Position numbers and translations under genes: made by a program. From Tipula vernalis (Eukaryota > Arthropoda > Insecta > Diptera > Tipulidae): a stretch of DNA of 64,000 nucleotides. Positions within the stretch are counted from its first letter, which is position 1. Every line of letters begins with the position of its first letter. Under the pieces are notes generated by a model that was not told where the DNA came from, searched no databases, and saw nothing but the letters and a program-made list of their open reading frames with translations. Positions 8,590 through 22,189 of the stretch are shown one piece after another. Location: positions 87,644,311 to 87,708,310 of the forward strand of contig OY282560.1 of assembly GCA_958295665.1 (NCBI GenBank). Direction: 5' to 3'.

Positions 8590-11224
8590 TAGTAAATACT
8601 GCATTTCATTTCATCTGTAAATACTGCATTTCATGTTTTGTTAATTTCTTATTATAAGCTTGTATTAACTTAACACCACGTTGTGCAATATCATTTACGA
8701 CTTTTATTTGACTAATAATCTTCATTCCGTTCTTGAAATTATCATCCTGAGGCCACATATCCGGATCTTTCTTTAAGAAATCTGTGGAAATCTTGAACCA
8801 TTTAAAAAAATCGCCAGTGGTTTGGTGTAACAAAATCTGCCAGTTGTTTCGTAATGAATGTTTTCACTTCACTAATTGTCAACTCGACGCGCTTACTAGA
8901 CTCGGCCTCTACATCCCTCATCATATTCAACTGTTTCACCATTCTTTTTTTCTCTGCGCTATAGAGACGTTTTCATCGAAAAAAAATGCGATGCTTTCGT
9001 TCGATTTAGTACAGCCATCGCCAATTTTTCATCATGTGTTTTGTAGAAATAAATATTTCGTAAATAGTTCAAATCCAGCTTTGGTGCTTCAGCTGCTTTA
9101 GTGCAATGGAACCAAATTTTCACATAAAATCATACGACAAAAATGCAAATGTACCGTAAATTCTTCTGTTCTTGTGCTGTTAACTTAAATTCTTCACGAA
9201 AGATAAATAATTTCAACACAATGGCTTTGGACATCCAGCGAGCATGATGCATAGGCCCTGGCAGACGGAAACGGACATTTTCATTTAGTATCATGCTCAA
9301 AAAAATTAGAGTGATTTCCAATAATTCTTTATAATCATCCCGAGCATGTTTCTTTGCCAATTCGTTCTTACAAAAACCCGCTAATTCCGCTTCCACATCA
9401 TTTAGTTGTATATGAACGCTGGGATCATCTATGCCTGCTTTGAAATTATCTTTATTCAAGGAATTCCAGTCATTCTTGAATCTCATAAATAAAGGTGCTA
9501 TTCCACTAGAAAAATTGACTGATAGTAAAAAAAGAGGAAACGAGAAAAAAGTTCGAAACTCTATGTAATAGACAAAGACAACTTTCTTTTTTATAGCAAA
9601 ATTTTCAGAAGAAATTTTGACAGCACACAAAAACACAATTAATAATTATTAATAAAACTTTATTATTACTATTTAATTCGGTTAGTTTTACATCTCAAAA
9701 TTGTCTAAAAAATTAAATATTATTAATACTCATATCAGAATTATCATTTTTAGTATATTTTCCGCAAAAATTAAAAAAATCTCTACCAAAAAAACGTCAT
9801 GTGTTTTTTAGTTTTACTTTTTAAATCAAAATTTTAAGAAGAAACGTGTGCGAGAAATATTTCTCTCATCCTATTGCTAATTTTATGCATGTATGTTAGT
9901 GTGACTGCTATAAAATGTTCTCAATTTGATACTTTTTATTGCAGTCACACTTACTACAGACACCAATATTTTTTGACTGAGAAGGGTTTTTGTTTCATTC
10001 TCCCATCCAGCAAATTTATATTTTTGTCTTCCTTTAATTTTATTATCACTCAATTCAGTCAAGTGGAATAGCACCTTAATGGAACATTTACTCCTGATGT
10101 ATTGCCCATTTTTGATTCAATTGCCGCACGCAATGTAATTTCACATATGTGATGTCGACAAGGAAGATATAATAAACTTCGTTCCAGTTTCTGCTCTAAA
10201 ATAATCGTTGCTCCATTTAATCTTCCAGAATTTGAATATGTGGTATCGAGGCAAGCCGCCACGACATCGTCAGTTACTCTCCAATCGATTAACCTTTGGA
10301 AAACAACCTCCGCCATTTCCGAACCAGTTGATCTTGATATTTTGGGAACGCCCAATAATTGTTCTCCATCTATATGAGAAATTATCACCGGCAAACGATC
10401 CACGGTCTCCATTCCAGGTAACTCCAGGAGTAATTTTCCATCCCAATGTACTATGCCTGTTGTAAACTTGAAAGTCGACTTAACTGATGCTGCTATTTCT
10501 ACTCTATTTGTTTCACGAAGACGCCTCAGTGTCGTTCGATTCAAAACGAGTTCATCAATAGAATGTCCAAAACTGTCGGCAACGGCACTGATTAAATACA
10601 TTGCTGCACGATCACTAATCTTCCACTTATCCAAAGCTTACAATATTCTAGGAGTAATGAAACATTTGCTTCCTCTAGGGGCTCCTTCTGCGCTTAGCAC
10701 GCGCAAATCAATATTTTCGAAGCTCATGTCGTTATCAGGTATACTTTCGCTGTCACTCTCCGATGACGAAAATAATGCTTGTGAGTCTATTGGAATTGAT
10801 TTACTTTTTTCTTCAAAATATCTTCGTTTACGATTTTTTTCTGCCTCCATACGTTCCGATTTCCACTTTTCTCTTTCAATTTCATATTGTCTGGCTCCAG
10901 TCCAATATCCGGGACGCCCTTTCTCACGCTACGACAAGAGGAATCGCTTGTCGTCTTCACTGGTCATCAGGGACAAGGCGTTAATATGTGGAGTTTACTA
11001 TTAAATGCATTTTCTCTTTCACGGTAAACTTTTGAAGATTTATTTTTATTCTTTAGGAGATTTTTCCACTCATCATGCAATTTTTCCAATTTTTCAATAG
11101 AATGTTGTTTCTTTTTCACTGAGATTCGTCCTTTTGACCAAAAAATAGACACTTCCTGGATTGTCAGAACTGCACTTTCACGAATTTTTAATTTTACAGT
11201 ACGGTGATTGTAAAAAAAAGACAC
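8590..11224 (-). pseudogene. DDE-type transposase of the unassigned transposon, broken
   Basis: Coding fragments run on the minus strand. 11224-10967 is a basic N-terminal region. About 10960-10858 holds REKGRPGYWTGARQYEIE in another frame. 10850-10638 is acidic and serine-rich. 10634-10059 reads MDKWKISDRAAMYLISAVAD, VIISHIDGEQLLG, AACLDTTYSNSGRLNGA and YLPCRHHICE. After the MITE, 9490-9130 has PLFMRFKNDWNSLN and PGPMHHARWMSKAIVLKLF, and 8833-8606 has TGDFFKWFKIS. Conserved Asp, Cys/His and RW positions suggest an RNase H-fold transposase. At least two frameshifts, a stop near 10635 and the MITE inactivate it. The family is not identified. Confidence 0.65.
9493..10076. mobile_element. MITE inserted in the transposase gene (TSD TAA)
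   Basis: A 584-bp non-coding element has inverted ends AGGTGCTATTCCACT and the 3-bp duplication TAA at 9490-9492 and 10077-10079. Removing the element and one TAA rejoins the surrounding transposase codons in frame (...VPL then FMRF...), which proves the boundaries. A TAA duplication fits PIF/Harbinger-type non-autonomous elements. A second internal inverted pair (GTGTGACTGC / GCAGTCACAC) lies at about 9899-9950. Confidence 0.85.
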
Positions 11225-11746
11225 ATCACTTGCTTATTTGAGGTAACTTAGCACCAATAATTTGACAGTACTCATGGCCAAGAAGATAAATTTCTGTAAT
11301 GGACCGTAAATTAGATGCCATTTTGTCAATTTTAGTAGCACTTTCTTAAAAATATTAATAAAACTCTTATAAGGACTAGATTTAGTTATTACAAATTTGT
11401 GTCCTTTATTCGCGAGATTTGGATTTAAACTGAAGTTAATTTGCATTTCTCTTCTTTATATATTATATGATTGTATTAACATATTGGCCATAGCAGGTCA
11501 TAATTTATGCGGTAGGCGGAATTAAATACAATAACTACTGAGATGAATCATAATGACATCATAAAAAACAACTATGTTAAGTCCCTATGACTCATGTGAT
11601 TTTTATGACATCATAAAATATTCCTTTGTATAGTCGTTACACCTCATTGCTATTTATTTATTTATTTTTTTTTTGTTTTGAATATAAAATCCAGGATTTG
11701 AAAAGAAAACCCGTTTATTATTTGAGTTTTTATTAGTTTCGATTTT

Positions 11747-13043
<1,297 letters not shown>

Positions 13044-13743
13044 AGGGGCGTAGCGTCTTTGGAAGCAAAGGAAGCACTGATTCCCTTTAATTCTACAATT
13101 CAAAATGAGGGCGATCTTATAATAGGATTTTCAAATAAAATAATTTACAACAACTCACGAAATCTCTTTCTAATACAAAATATATCTCCTCGCTCTAAGC
13201 TTTAAAAAAAGTAAAAAATACAAATGTACATACATTATTCTTTTTAAAATAAAGCCTAAAATAAAATAAAATTTCTCAAAGGAACTAAACTAAAATTTGA
13301 TTATTTTTCTATGAAATATTACAGTGAATGAAATCACCTTCATCTGCATTATCTTCTATTTTCCAATTTTTGTTGATCACCTTACGATCAACAAAAAGTT
13401 GATGGTTCCCTAACCCAAATATATATATTAGAAAAAACGAAATGAAAGATTATTTACATAAATAGTATACAAAATAGAATGAGATGGGATGTATCTGTTC
13501 TATTTTATGTGATGGGATGTGGAAGAAAAAACAAAAATTGTGGAATGTGTGTGTAAAATACATTCATGCAGGAAGCATTATTAGTTTTGTGTTTCATCAA
13601 AACCAACAAAAATTAAAATGAAAAAACATGTGTGCATATAAAAGCAGGGCTAATCGTTTATGACAAATATATTACATTAAAAAAAAGATATATGTACTGA
13701 CTTGCGTGAATGTGTTAGTGATTTTTATTTTATGTATTTTGAA

Positions 13744-13973
13744 CAAAACCAACAAAAATGTTTATACAAGCCAAACAGTACAAACACTTAAGATATAAAA
13801 AAGTACATTAAGGCTTAGTATTAGTGATGCATACAAATAAATCACAAAGTATATATACACAAAACAAATAAGTATAGGTGAAAGATTCATATTAAATATA
13901 GTGTACATTTTTTTGATAGGATCTGTGTAAGGAGCGAACGAGACGGCTTGTATAAACATTTTTGTTGGTTTTG
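13744..13973. repeat. 29-bp perfect inverted repeat in the hAT leader
   Basis: Arms at 13744-13772 and 13945-13973 are exact reverse complements; the core is CAACAAAAATGTTTATACAA. The spacer is 172 bp. A partial third copy of the AAAACCAACAAAAAT core lies near 13599-13614. It may be a small inserted element or a regulatory foldback. Confidence 0.8.
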
Positions 13974-14424
13974 ATTTTGAATATGAAATAAGAAGATTTG
14001 TTTTATGTAGTTTTTTATACGGCGACGGGGATTCACCGGTGCATTTGCTTTGGTTTTGACTTTTTGAGCGATGTAAATATAATAATATTTTCTTTCAATC
14101 TATAACTACCAATACTCTGTCGCTTTTTGGTGTAAGTCGTACGTCATATATTTAGAATAGTCATTAAGTAATTCATTTAAATCGTGTGGAAGTGGTTGTG
14201 TTTTTTTTAATTTGGATTTTGGCTTTTGAAATAAAATCATAATTAACCAATATATCTGTTTCGATTATTTTGTGTGATAAATGTAAAGTTTATCAAAATT
14301 TTTGCAAGCCATTTGTTCGCAATTTAGAATTGCAAGATATATTTGTCATAATATTGTATTCAAAAGTTTATGAATTGAGGTTCTTGGTTAAAGTAATATA
14401 AATTTTTGTAAATTCGTGTAATTT

Positions 14425-16635
14425 TTGCCATTTATTGGATATCTGCCGTGTTTTACCATAATGCAACAGGGAAACCAACAATTAGAAGTTGTATGTTCGT
14501 GCGTAATTGAGAGTTTATTTGAAAGATCGTTTTTTTCGAGGCCATTTGAAGAAAAGCTCAAACTTATACGTAATGGAAAACCAACACCGAAATTAAATAT
14601 AGTAACTCAAATTAAAAATTGTAAACGATATTTTTCACCAGAGTTTTATAAAACAACAGAATGGTTAACTGGTTGCGTTGCAACGTCCAAACTTTATTGC
14701 TGGCCGTGTTTGTTATTCAACAAAGAATATACTGTATGGAATAGGCAAGGCTTTTCCGATTTAAATAATTTAAGCAAGGCCATTAAGCGACACGGAACAC
14801 AATCAAATTCCCATCTTTGTTCTATTCTAGAATTTAAAAAGTTTGGAAGTCAAAGTCGAATAGAAAATTCTCTAGATGCATCACGAAAACTTTCAATTCA
14901 ACAACACAATGCGAAAGTTAAACATAACAGAGAACTTTTAAAAAATTTAATAGATGTGGTTTGTTTTTTAGGCATGCAGGAACTGGCTTTCCGAGGGCAC
15001 AATGAGACAGAAACTTCTTTGAATAGGGGAAACTACATCGAATTAGTCAATTTATTAAGCGAGCACAACGCTTCTCTAAAATCACATTTAGACAGTGCTA
15101 CTATATTTAAAGGCTACTATATCACCCGACATACAAAATGCTTTGATATCGTCAGTGTCAGTAGTTATAAAGAAATATATTTTTATGGAAGTAGAAAAAA
15201 CCAGTTACGTATCGCTAATCTTGGATGAATCTACCGATATTGCGACCAAGTCACAACTTTGTACGGTTTTAAGGTTTATCGATAAAAATGGCAATATTTT
15301 TGAGCGATTCATTTCATTTGTTGACGTTTCTGATGCAAGAACAGCTTCCGATTTAGCTGAATATGTTTTAAATTTTATAAATATCAACAAAATAAATTCG
15401 AAAATAGTCAGCCAAAGCTATGACGGGGCGCCTGTAATGGCAAGTGAAATCAATGGTTTACAAGCAAAAGTGAGACAATCAATTCCGAACGCTATTTTTA
15501 TTTATTGTTTTGCGCATAAACTGAATATTATTCTCACACATTCATGTAAAAAAATTAAAGCCTGCCAATCTTTCTTCGGAGACTTATCGGCTATCGTTAG
15601 TTTTTTTAGTCATTCTTCAAAACGAATGGCAGCTCTTGATAAACTCGTTGCAAAACGATTGCCGAAAGTCGCACCTACCAGATGGAAGTATAACGGGACA
15701 CTTGTTTCCGTTATTTTAGAACATAAAAACCAATTAATTGAGTTATTTTCATTAATTTTAAATGACGAATATAATATGTGGGACGGAAATACAAAAAATT
15801 CTGCTCGTGGCTTTTTATCCTTATTTTCCAATGGGAAATTTTTAATTTTACTCCATTTATTTAATAAAATTTTTCCGGAAACTGATATTCTGTATAATAT
15901 ATATCAAACTAAAGCCCATGATATTACATATTGCATTTCAAAAACAAATAGTTTTGTTGAGCATTTAGAAACATGTAAAAACCAATTTACTGAATTTTGG
16001 AAATTTATTTTAGAAAATATTGAAATAGATAACATAACCGGCCGGCGCGGTAACAATTTAAGTATAGAAGATCAATATAAAAATCTTTATTGCGAAATAT
16101 TCACCAATGTTATATCAGAAATTAAAGCACGATTTGAAGTTTTAAATAAATTTAAATTTTTTGGTTTGATGCAGTGCGATCGCTTCAAAGAATTTTCAAA
16201 GATATTTCCGATGGAATATTTTGAAAATTTAAAAGACACCTACTCCGAATTATTCGATTTTCCAACATTAAAGTCTGAGCTAACGGTAATGTATCGTGAT
16301 TCCGACATACAAAATTGTTCCAATTTAAGAGAAATTTTACAATTTTTAATCGATAAAGATTTAGAAAATACATTTGTGGGATTTTCAAATTTATGTAAGC
16401 TGATTTACACCATAGCTCCAACAAGTACATCGGCCGAACGGAGCTTTTCAGCTCTAAAACGGATTTAAACTTATTTAAGGAATAGTACCGGTGCTAATCG
16501 TCTAAGTGGTTTAGCAACGATTTCTATTGAGAAAGACATAATAAAAAAACTAAAGGATTCCAACCGTTTTTACGATGAGGTTATAGATGACTTTGCAGCT
16601 TCTGAACGACGCTTAGAATTAGAATATAAAACATA
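14425..16635 (+). pseudogene. hAT transposase with TTF-type zinc finger, frameshift and nonsense
   Basis: Frame 14425-15228 gives the N-terminal TTF-type finger (RYFSPEFYKTTEWLTGC, CWPCLLF, GFSDLNNLSKAIKRHG). Frame 15095-16468 gives the catalytic region with LILDESTDIATKSQL, QSYDGAPVM, YCFAHKLNIIL, PTRWKYNGT and the dimerisation end IAPTSTSAERSFSALKRI. The proper frame shifts by one base near 15100-15115. A TAA at 16466-16468 stops the protein, but the same frame continues (TYLRNSTGANRLSGLA) to 16635. Vertebrate and insect proteins of this type are often called zinc finger MYM-type 1-like. It would excise and reinsert the element, but this copy is disabled by two lesions. Confidence 0.88.
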
Positions 16636-16822
16636 ATCTAATTTTCTGTTTTTTTTTTAATTTTCATTTTATTATTTTTTACTGAAAGTTATGTTGAATA
16701 ATATTATAAAAGTTAATAAAAAGTATGAATGAAACTACGCAAAAGAGTTTTAATCCGGTCTTCACGCGTTATGGTGTTGCAGAATGTCAAGTGCTTCCCT
16801 ACCTCTAAAACCCAGACTACGC

Positions 16823-16827
<5 letters not shown>

Positions 16828-16912
<85 letters not shown>
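16828..16912. repeat. (AT)n microsatellite, right block
   Basis: About 85 bp of pure AT repeat following the hAT right end. It is likely the third piece of the same original tract. Confidence 0.95.
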
Positions 16913-16915
<3 letters not shown>

Positions 16916-17829
16916 TCTTTTTTACATTTGTGTACCCCATTTTAAAGCTTTTTCAGATATAAAATATCTTATTTTGTTATCATTATTACCGTAAATTGGA
17001 AAACCTCACGGAAAAATCCTCCAAGTCAGGTGGAAATGAAAGTTTATAGATTCAATTGAATTGAAATAAAATTAATTTCGTGTCAATTTTCATAGACAAT
17101 TTTCATTAATATACATATTTTGAATAAACTGAGGTCATGCCTCTCTATACAAAAACTATGAAAAAAACATTTTTTGTTTGATTTTTTGTTACCTTAAATA
17201 AAGCTTGTTTTCATCATGTACGCCTTATTCATTAAGTAGGTTTTGATAATATCTGGTAGCAGCTTTAAATTCAAAAACACGAGTTTTCTTGTATACTGAC
17301 AAGACAAAACGAAAGAGGAGCTAAAAGAAATAAGAGTAAGAGATTACTTATTTAGAGTAGGCGAAATAAAAAATCAAATAATTTTTTCAGTCTCATTTGT
17401 AATATAACGGGAATTCGGATGCAGGACAAAACGGTTATTTTTAAGTCAAAAATGTTTGTTGTAAAACAATACGAACTTGAATCAGGATTTGTATTCTGTA
17501 TTTACAAAAATAAAATCTTATTCTCTATATTGTTATGTTTTCATTCGAAAGCGATATCGTTTCGATATTTTAACTTAAAGCGACATTCGTGATACTTTTA
17601 AACTAAATAAATTGGAACAAGATTCGCTTTTCTTGATGATAAAATTCAAGCGATTTATGATTAATCTGAAATTAATTGCAATAAATTAATTATTAGTGCG
17701 TCTCAAAATTTCGCTTTATTTTGTTATAAAGCGAATTTCTTGATTTCGTCTGCCTCAAAATTTTTCTGTTTGTGGTGGTGAGAGAATCCTACAAAGTCAG
17801 GTAATTTACTTCTGACAGCGTTAAGTGAT
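16913..17829. other. No recognisable feature
   Basis: AT-rich sequence with scattered stops in all frames. I see no element ends, no coding motif and no RNA gene. Confidence 0.5.
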
Positions 17830-18240
17830 TAAATAGCTTCGCCGCTTATTCGCTGGTTTTCGTTGCAATGTCTTGTTGAATAAACTGTAAAATTTTGTCT
17901 ACTGCTGGCAGCCTTCCATATAACAAAGGAATTTCTATGGTCGGTAGTTTGACGTTGGGGCTTTTCTTGTTAATGCCTTAGAAGTGTCTGTGTAGAACAC
18001 AGTTTCAAGCATTTGCCTCGTACTCCGACTGTATTTCGCCAAAAATGTTCATGTAGAAGTATTCCCCGGCTTCGAATTATTTTTCACTCGCCATAATTTT
18101 TCGTGACTGTGAGTTGTAACTTGTTAGCTTCGTGGTATTGTAACATGCTGCTAAAATTTTAGCTTTTGCTCGTTGGAACTTGTAACGTTTTGCTTGGTTG
18201 GTCGTTGGTTTTAGTAGTTCGCGGTATTCATCCTCGTATC
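17830..18240 (-). pseudogene. Possible BEL/Pao Gag remnant
   Basis: On the minus strand one frame reads YEDEYRELLKPTTNQ, FEAGEYFYMNIFGEIQ and, in the same region, VKLPTIEIPLLYGRLP. This resembles the conserved LPKI-x-LP-x-F-x-G segment at the start of BEL/Pao Gag DUF1759 regions. Stops interrupt it and no LTRs are visible nearby. Very old or chance similarity; low confidence. Confidence 0.3.
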
Positions 18241-18900
18241 CAAAACATATATGATGCGATTTTTATTCTTCCTTATAGGGTAAGCTCTTTGAGACAAATA
18301 CTTCCTATACCTCCAAAGGACTGGTTGCTTTTTTAGCTCTGGCTAATCGAAAATAGTTGTTGGATAGTTGTATTCTTTCTATATTTTATTTAATAATTTG
18401 ATGGTTTATGTACAAAATTATTACACTAATTACAATAACAAAATATATAAAACGTTATATTATATCATTAAATTGCTTGTTGTTTGTTTTTTTTTGAGTA
18501 ATACATTACAATTACATGCAAGTCAAATAACATGCTTGCACAGAATAATTTGTTGTATTAAATTGAAACTGTTCATAATACTGTATAATTCACAATAGGT
18601 CGGTAGTGAACCATCGATGGAGGAAGACGTGTTTTTATCTTCCTCCGTAAATTAAATTTTGGTTTAGTTTATTTTATTTAATTTAATTTAATTTAGTGTT
18701 GTTTTGTTTTTCGGAATAAAACCGAAATTGAATAGAGTTTGCCCTTTTAGATTTGTGTATAAACTCTAAAGTATTTGTTTAATACAAAAAAAAAAAAAAA
18801 ATTAAAATTGTGTCGGTGGTGTGAAGATTGTTTATTTAATAAAAGTGTTTAGTGGAAATTATAAAATTTTAGCATGCGAGTGATATTTGAACAAGATACA
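18241..18900. other. AT-rich interval with one strong hairpin
   Basis: No coding region seen. A perfect 9-bp stem GGAGGAAGA/TCTTCCTCC with a short loop lies at about 18619-18646. Poly(A) occurs at about 18786-18800. Confidence 0.45.
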
Positions 18901-19020
18901 GGATTAATCTTGTTCAAAAATTGAGTAACGGTACTGCTCAGGTATCGTTAGAAAGGTAATCTCACGCCACTTGCTTTTCGTATGTGTTAGTGAAAAAATA
19001 ATTTTTATATTAAATTTATA

Positions 19021-19240
19021 CACCTGTCCCTCGATTAACACGGTAATTACGTTCCGCCAAATTACCGTGTAACTCAAAACCGTGTTAATCGCGACTAATA
19101 CACTTGTCCCTCGATTAACACGGTACTTGAATAACGTGGCGAAACTTCTGTGCATGTTAATCAAGACTTTGTCTCAATTTGTTGACCGTGTTAAATCAAA
19201 TCCGTGTTAATCAAGTATCGTGTTAATCGAGGGACAGGTG
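19021..19240. mobile_element. Pogo-like MITE with doubled left end (TSD TA)
   Basis: Left end CACCTGTCCCTCGATTAACA (19021) and right end TGTTAATCGAGGGACAGGTG (to 19240) are inverted repeats flanked by TA at 19019-19020 and 19241-19242. A second left-type end, CACTTGTCCCTCGATTAACA, also preceded by TA, begins at 19101. Internal CCGTGTTAATC motifs recur. TA target, CA tip and the CTCG-containing ends suggest the pogo/Tigger branch of Tc1-mariner. It has no coding capacity. Confidence 0.82.
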
Positions 19241-19396
19241 TACATACATATATTGATTTTGTATAGTATGACGATTCTTCTCTTCATTTGCTGTCCTTTC
19301 AATTTATGTAGATGTCGAATTAAATTTACTATTGGTATTAATGTTAATGTTACTTTTAGTATTAGTATTCGTTTTGGTATTTTTGTTGATATTGGT

Positions 19397-19577
19397 GTTG
19401 TAGCAGGGAAACAGAATTTTAAAAAAATTATAAATTTGCACAACAATTAAATAATTGTAATTGTTCACTTTATTAATCACTTTTTCGCTTACAAACAATC
19501 TTTCAAAATGTATTTGTATGTATTGGTTTTTAAATGAATTTCATTAATAAAAATCAATAATAAAAAAAATGATTGAA
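19397..19577 (-). repeat. Left LTR segment of the degraded BEL/Pao
   Basis: Starts TGTTGTAGCAGGGAAACAG and shares GAATTTCATTAATAAAAAT with the copy at 23504-23674. Past 19577 the similarity is lost. The rest of the LTR probably extends toward 19990, where coding remains begin. Confidence 0.7.
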
Positions 19578-20009
19578 TATTCTCATTATGAAAAGCGCGA
19601 AATTTAACTTGATCGATACAGTTTGTACTCGAATATTATTATTCTATCGATAATGTAGATTGATCGCATTTGATAGATGCATTAAAATAATAATAACATT
19701 GCAAAGTGCAACGGTACATTTTTTTGATGTAAGTACAATTTCTGATTATTTAATTTATGTTTTTTAATATTAATAATAATTTTCTTTTACATTTTAAAAT
19801 TCGCCTCCTTAAAAATAATAAATTAAATATGTGTTGCGGTCAATTAACATATTTGATAATTTTAACTGCTGTCTGGATAAGAACAACTTTGTTTACATTA
19901 CATAATAATAATTTCAATTCAATAATTTTCAGTAAAATTTGATTGATTAATAAAATATAATGTGAAAAACTGTGATTTGTATTTTACTCGACTAGGATTG
20001 TTCAACGAT

Positions 20010-22100
20010 GATTCGGCTGGAGTGTTGTCGTCTTCAACGGGTCTGGTATTAATTTTACAATTGGCCTTTTCGTGGTACCTCTACTTGTTCTCACTGTATA
20101 GCGACTAATACCTGTTAATCTTTTCCGCTGTGAATTTGTTAAATTCGTCCAATAATCCAATATGATTATGGAATGTTGTCACCTTTAATTAATACCAGTT
20201 GATCGATAATTAAATTTTCTGTTTTGGTTTGCCATTTCTGACGTTGATTCAGCGTACTTAAATAGTCCCTTGACCACTACCGCCAGAACGATTAAACGCG
20301 GTTTTGGATATTTTACCATTTGAAAAGACGATTTAAATTGATGTGGTTCAAATTTGGTTCAGGAAGCAGTGTGATTGCCTCTTCATAAGTGAGTGAATTC
20401 TTACATTAGTTTTATATGATTATCACAGTTAACTAACTTTGTCACAATGTATTTGCCATGGGATTCCACGACGTGAAATAAATCGTTTAAGAGCGGCAAT
20501 AAAAGCTTCCGAAGTCATGTCAGTTACTAGCTCTATATGGATTACTTTTACAGAAAAACAAATAATTAATGCTATGTACGCCTTTAGTCACGTTGCTTTT
20601 CCCTCGTCCTTTTCAATCTCGAATATAAGTAGGACCCGCATAGTCGACATCAGTGTAAAGGAAAGGTCAACCACTACTAACACGTTCGCGAGGGAGATCG
20701 GCTATGAGTTGCTGATTATTCTGTTTTACATGAAGCGGAAGATGCATTTTTTCACGTGCCACCTTTTCATTTTGTGACATCCTATTATCCAAAATTTCTG
20801 GCGAATGATACTAGTTTGCAATGTCGGTGCAGGGTGTGCATTTTGACGGTGATATTTGTCAATGATGAGTTTGGCGTAGATGTGATTTTGTGGCATAATA
20901 ATTGGGTGCTTTCCATTAAAATTGCAGCTTGAATTAGCTAATTTACCACCTACAAGCATTATCCCATGGTCATATATTGTTAGGTATTTTAGGTCATCTG
21001 GAAATGCTTCTGCTTGCACCAATTTTATACAACATATTTCAGCTAATGTATTTTCATGAACTGTAGGTGGCAGTGTTTCAGTTTTACTTTTTCGTCTTTC
21101 AATAACCTTCTGGCATTTAAAGTAAATCTGAAAGTATAGCTTAAGACTCTGGATATTTTGGTTAGATAAGAATAATTAGTAAACAGTCGTTGACATGGAT
21201 GGGCGACGAACTTCTAACTTGTCATCTTTGAATTCGTTACCAGGATCTCGTGATATTGTAATTTTTGGCTACTGTGGAATATCTTGCAATTGGAATTGAT
21301 TGAATTTAGTTTGGCGCCAGTCCTCTAGATGCTGAGTCAGCTGAATTTGGCTTCGAAGGTACATACATCCACTTGTCTCTAGGAATTTGTTTTAAAATGC
21401 ATGATGTCCTGTTGCCTATGAAACAGTTCCATCGTCGTGGGATATCTGACAGCCAAGTTAAGACAATTTGCGAATCCCTTCATGCAAAGATTGAGTTTAT
21501 CTGCAATTTAGCAGCGGCTTGTACATATTTCATCAAATGACATAGTAGTACTGCAGGGCGTAGCTCGAGGCATGGTAGCGAAATTGGTTTATTTATTATT
21601 TATTTTCCGAGTCTGAGGCATCAGAGAAACCGTGGAGTTGAATGTTCACACTTTGATATTTGTAAGTAGAGATGAATCGTGGAATTTGGATGTCTTGAAG
21701 ACGATGCAGCGATGATCTAATTTTGATCCATTTATCTTCGATGTTCACAGGCAATTCGTCGTCCCAGTTTAATTTTGGGGTTATGGTACTCCTAACGTCT
21801 ATCGTCACCTTGAAGGTAAAATTATCAGTTTGAGAGTTCCATAATAACCCAAGAGTTTTTATTATCGAATTTCTCTCGAATTCCAAAAATTCTGAATTTT
21901 GATTTAATTCGCTTAAACATTTTAATAAATCTTGGTCATTTGTCATCCATTTCCGAAGTGTGAACCCACCATTTTTTAATAATAATGTCATGTTTTCATA
22001 AATTTCAATTTCTGTTAGTATATCATCCACGTAAAAATCGGACTTCAAACGGGGTAGCAGCATCTGGGTAGAATTCTTGCTAATCATTAGCAAGTTGATA
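20010..22100 (-). pseudogene. BEL/Pao Pol remnant
   Basis: Minus strand, several frames. 22093-21596 begins right at the RT active site (FYVDDILTEIEIYEN), continues through FTLRKWMTNDQDLL and KTLGLLWNSQTDNF to the RNase H start HGFSDAS. 21022-20726 holds the integrase zinc region (IDKYHRQNAHPAPTLQTSII, FWIIGCHKMKRW). About 20400-20010 in broken frames holds the BEL C-terminal domain (WSRDYLSTLNQRQKW). Most of RT and the integrase core are missing or unreadable. Confidence 0.78.
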
Positions 22101-22189
22101 TAAAGTGTGCGACAAAAAAAACTTTGTGGTGCTGCTCGTTATCTTAAGAATGCAATGGTGACGTGATGGCTACAGGTTTCAAAAGCATT

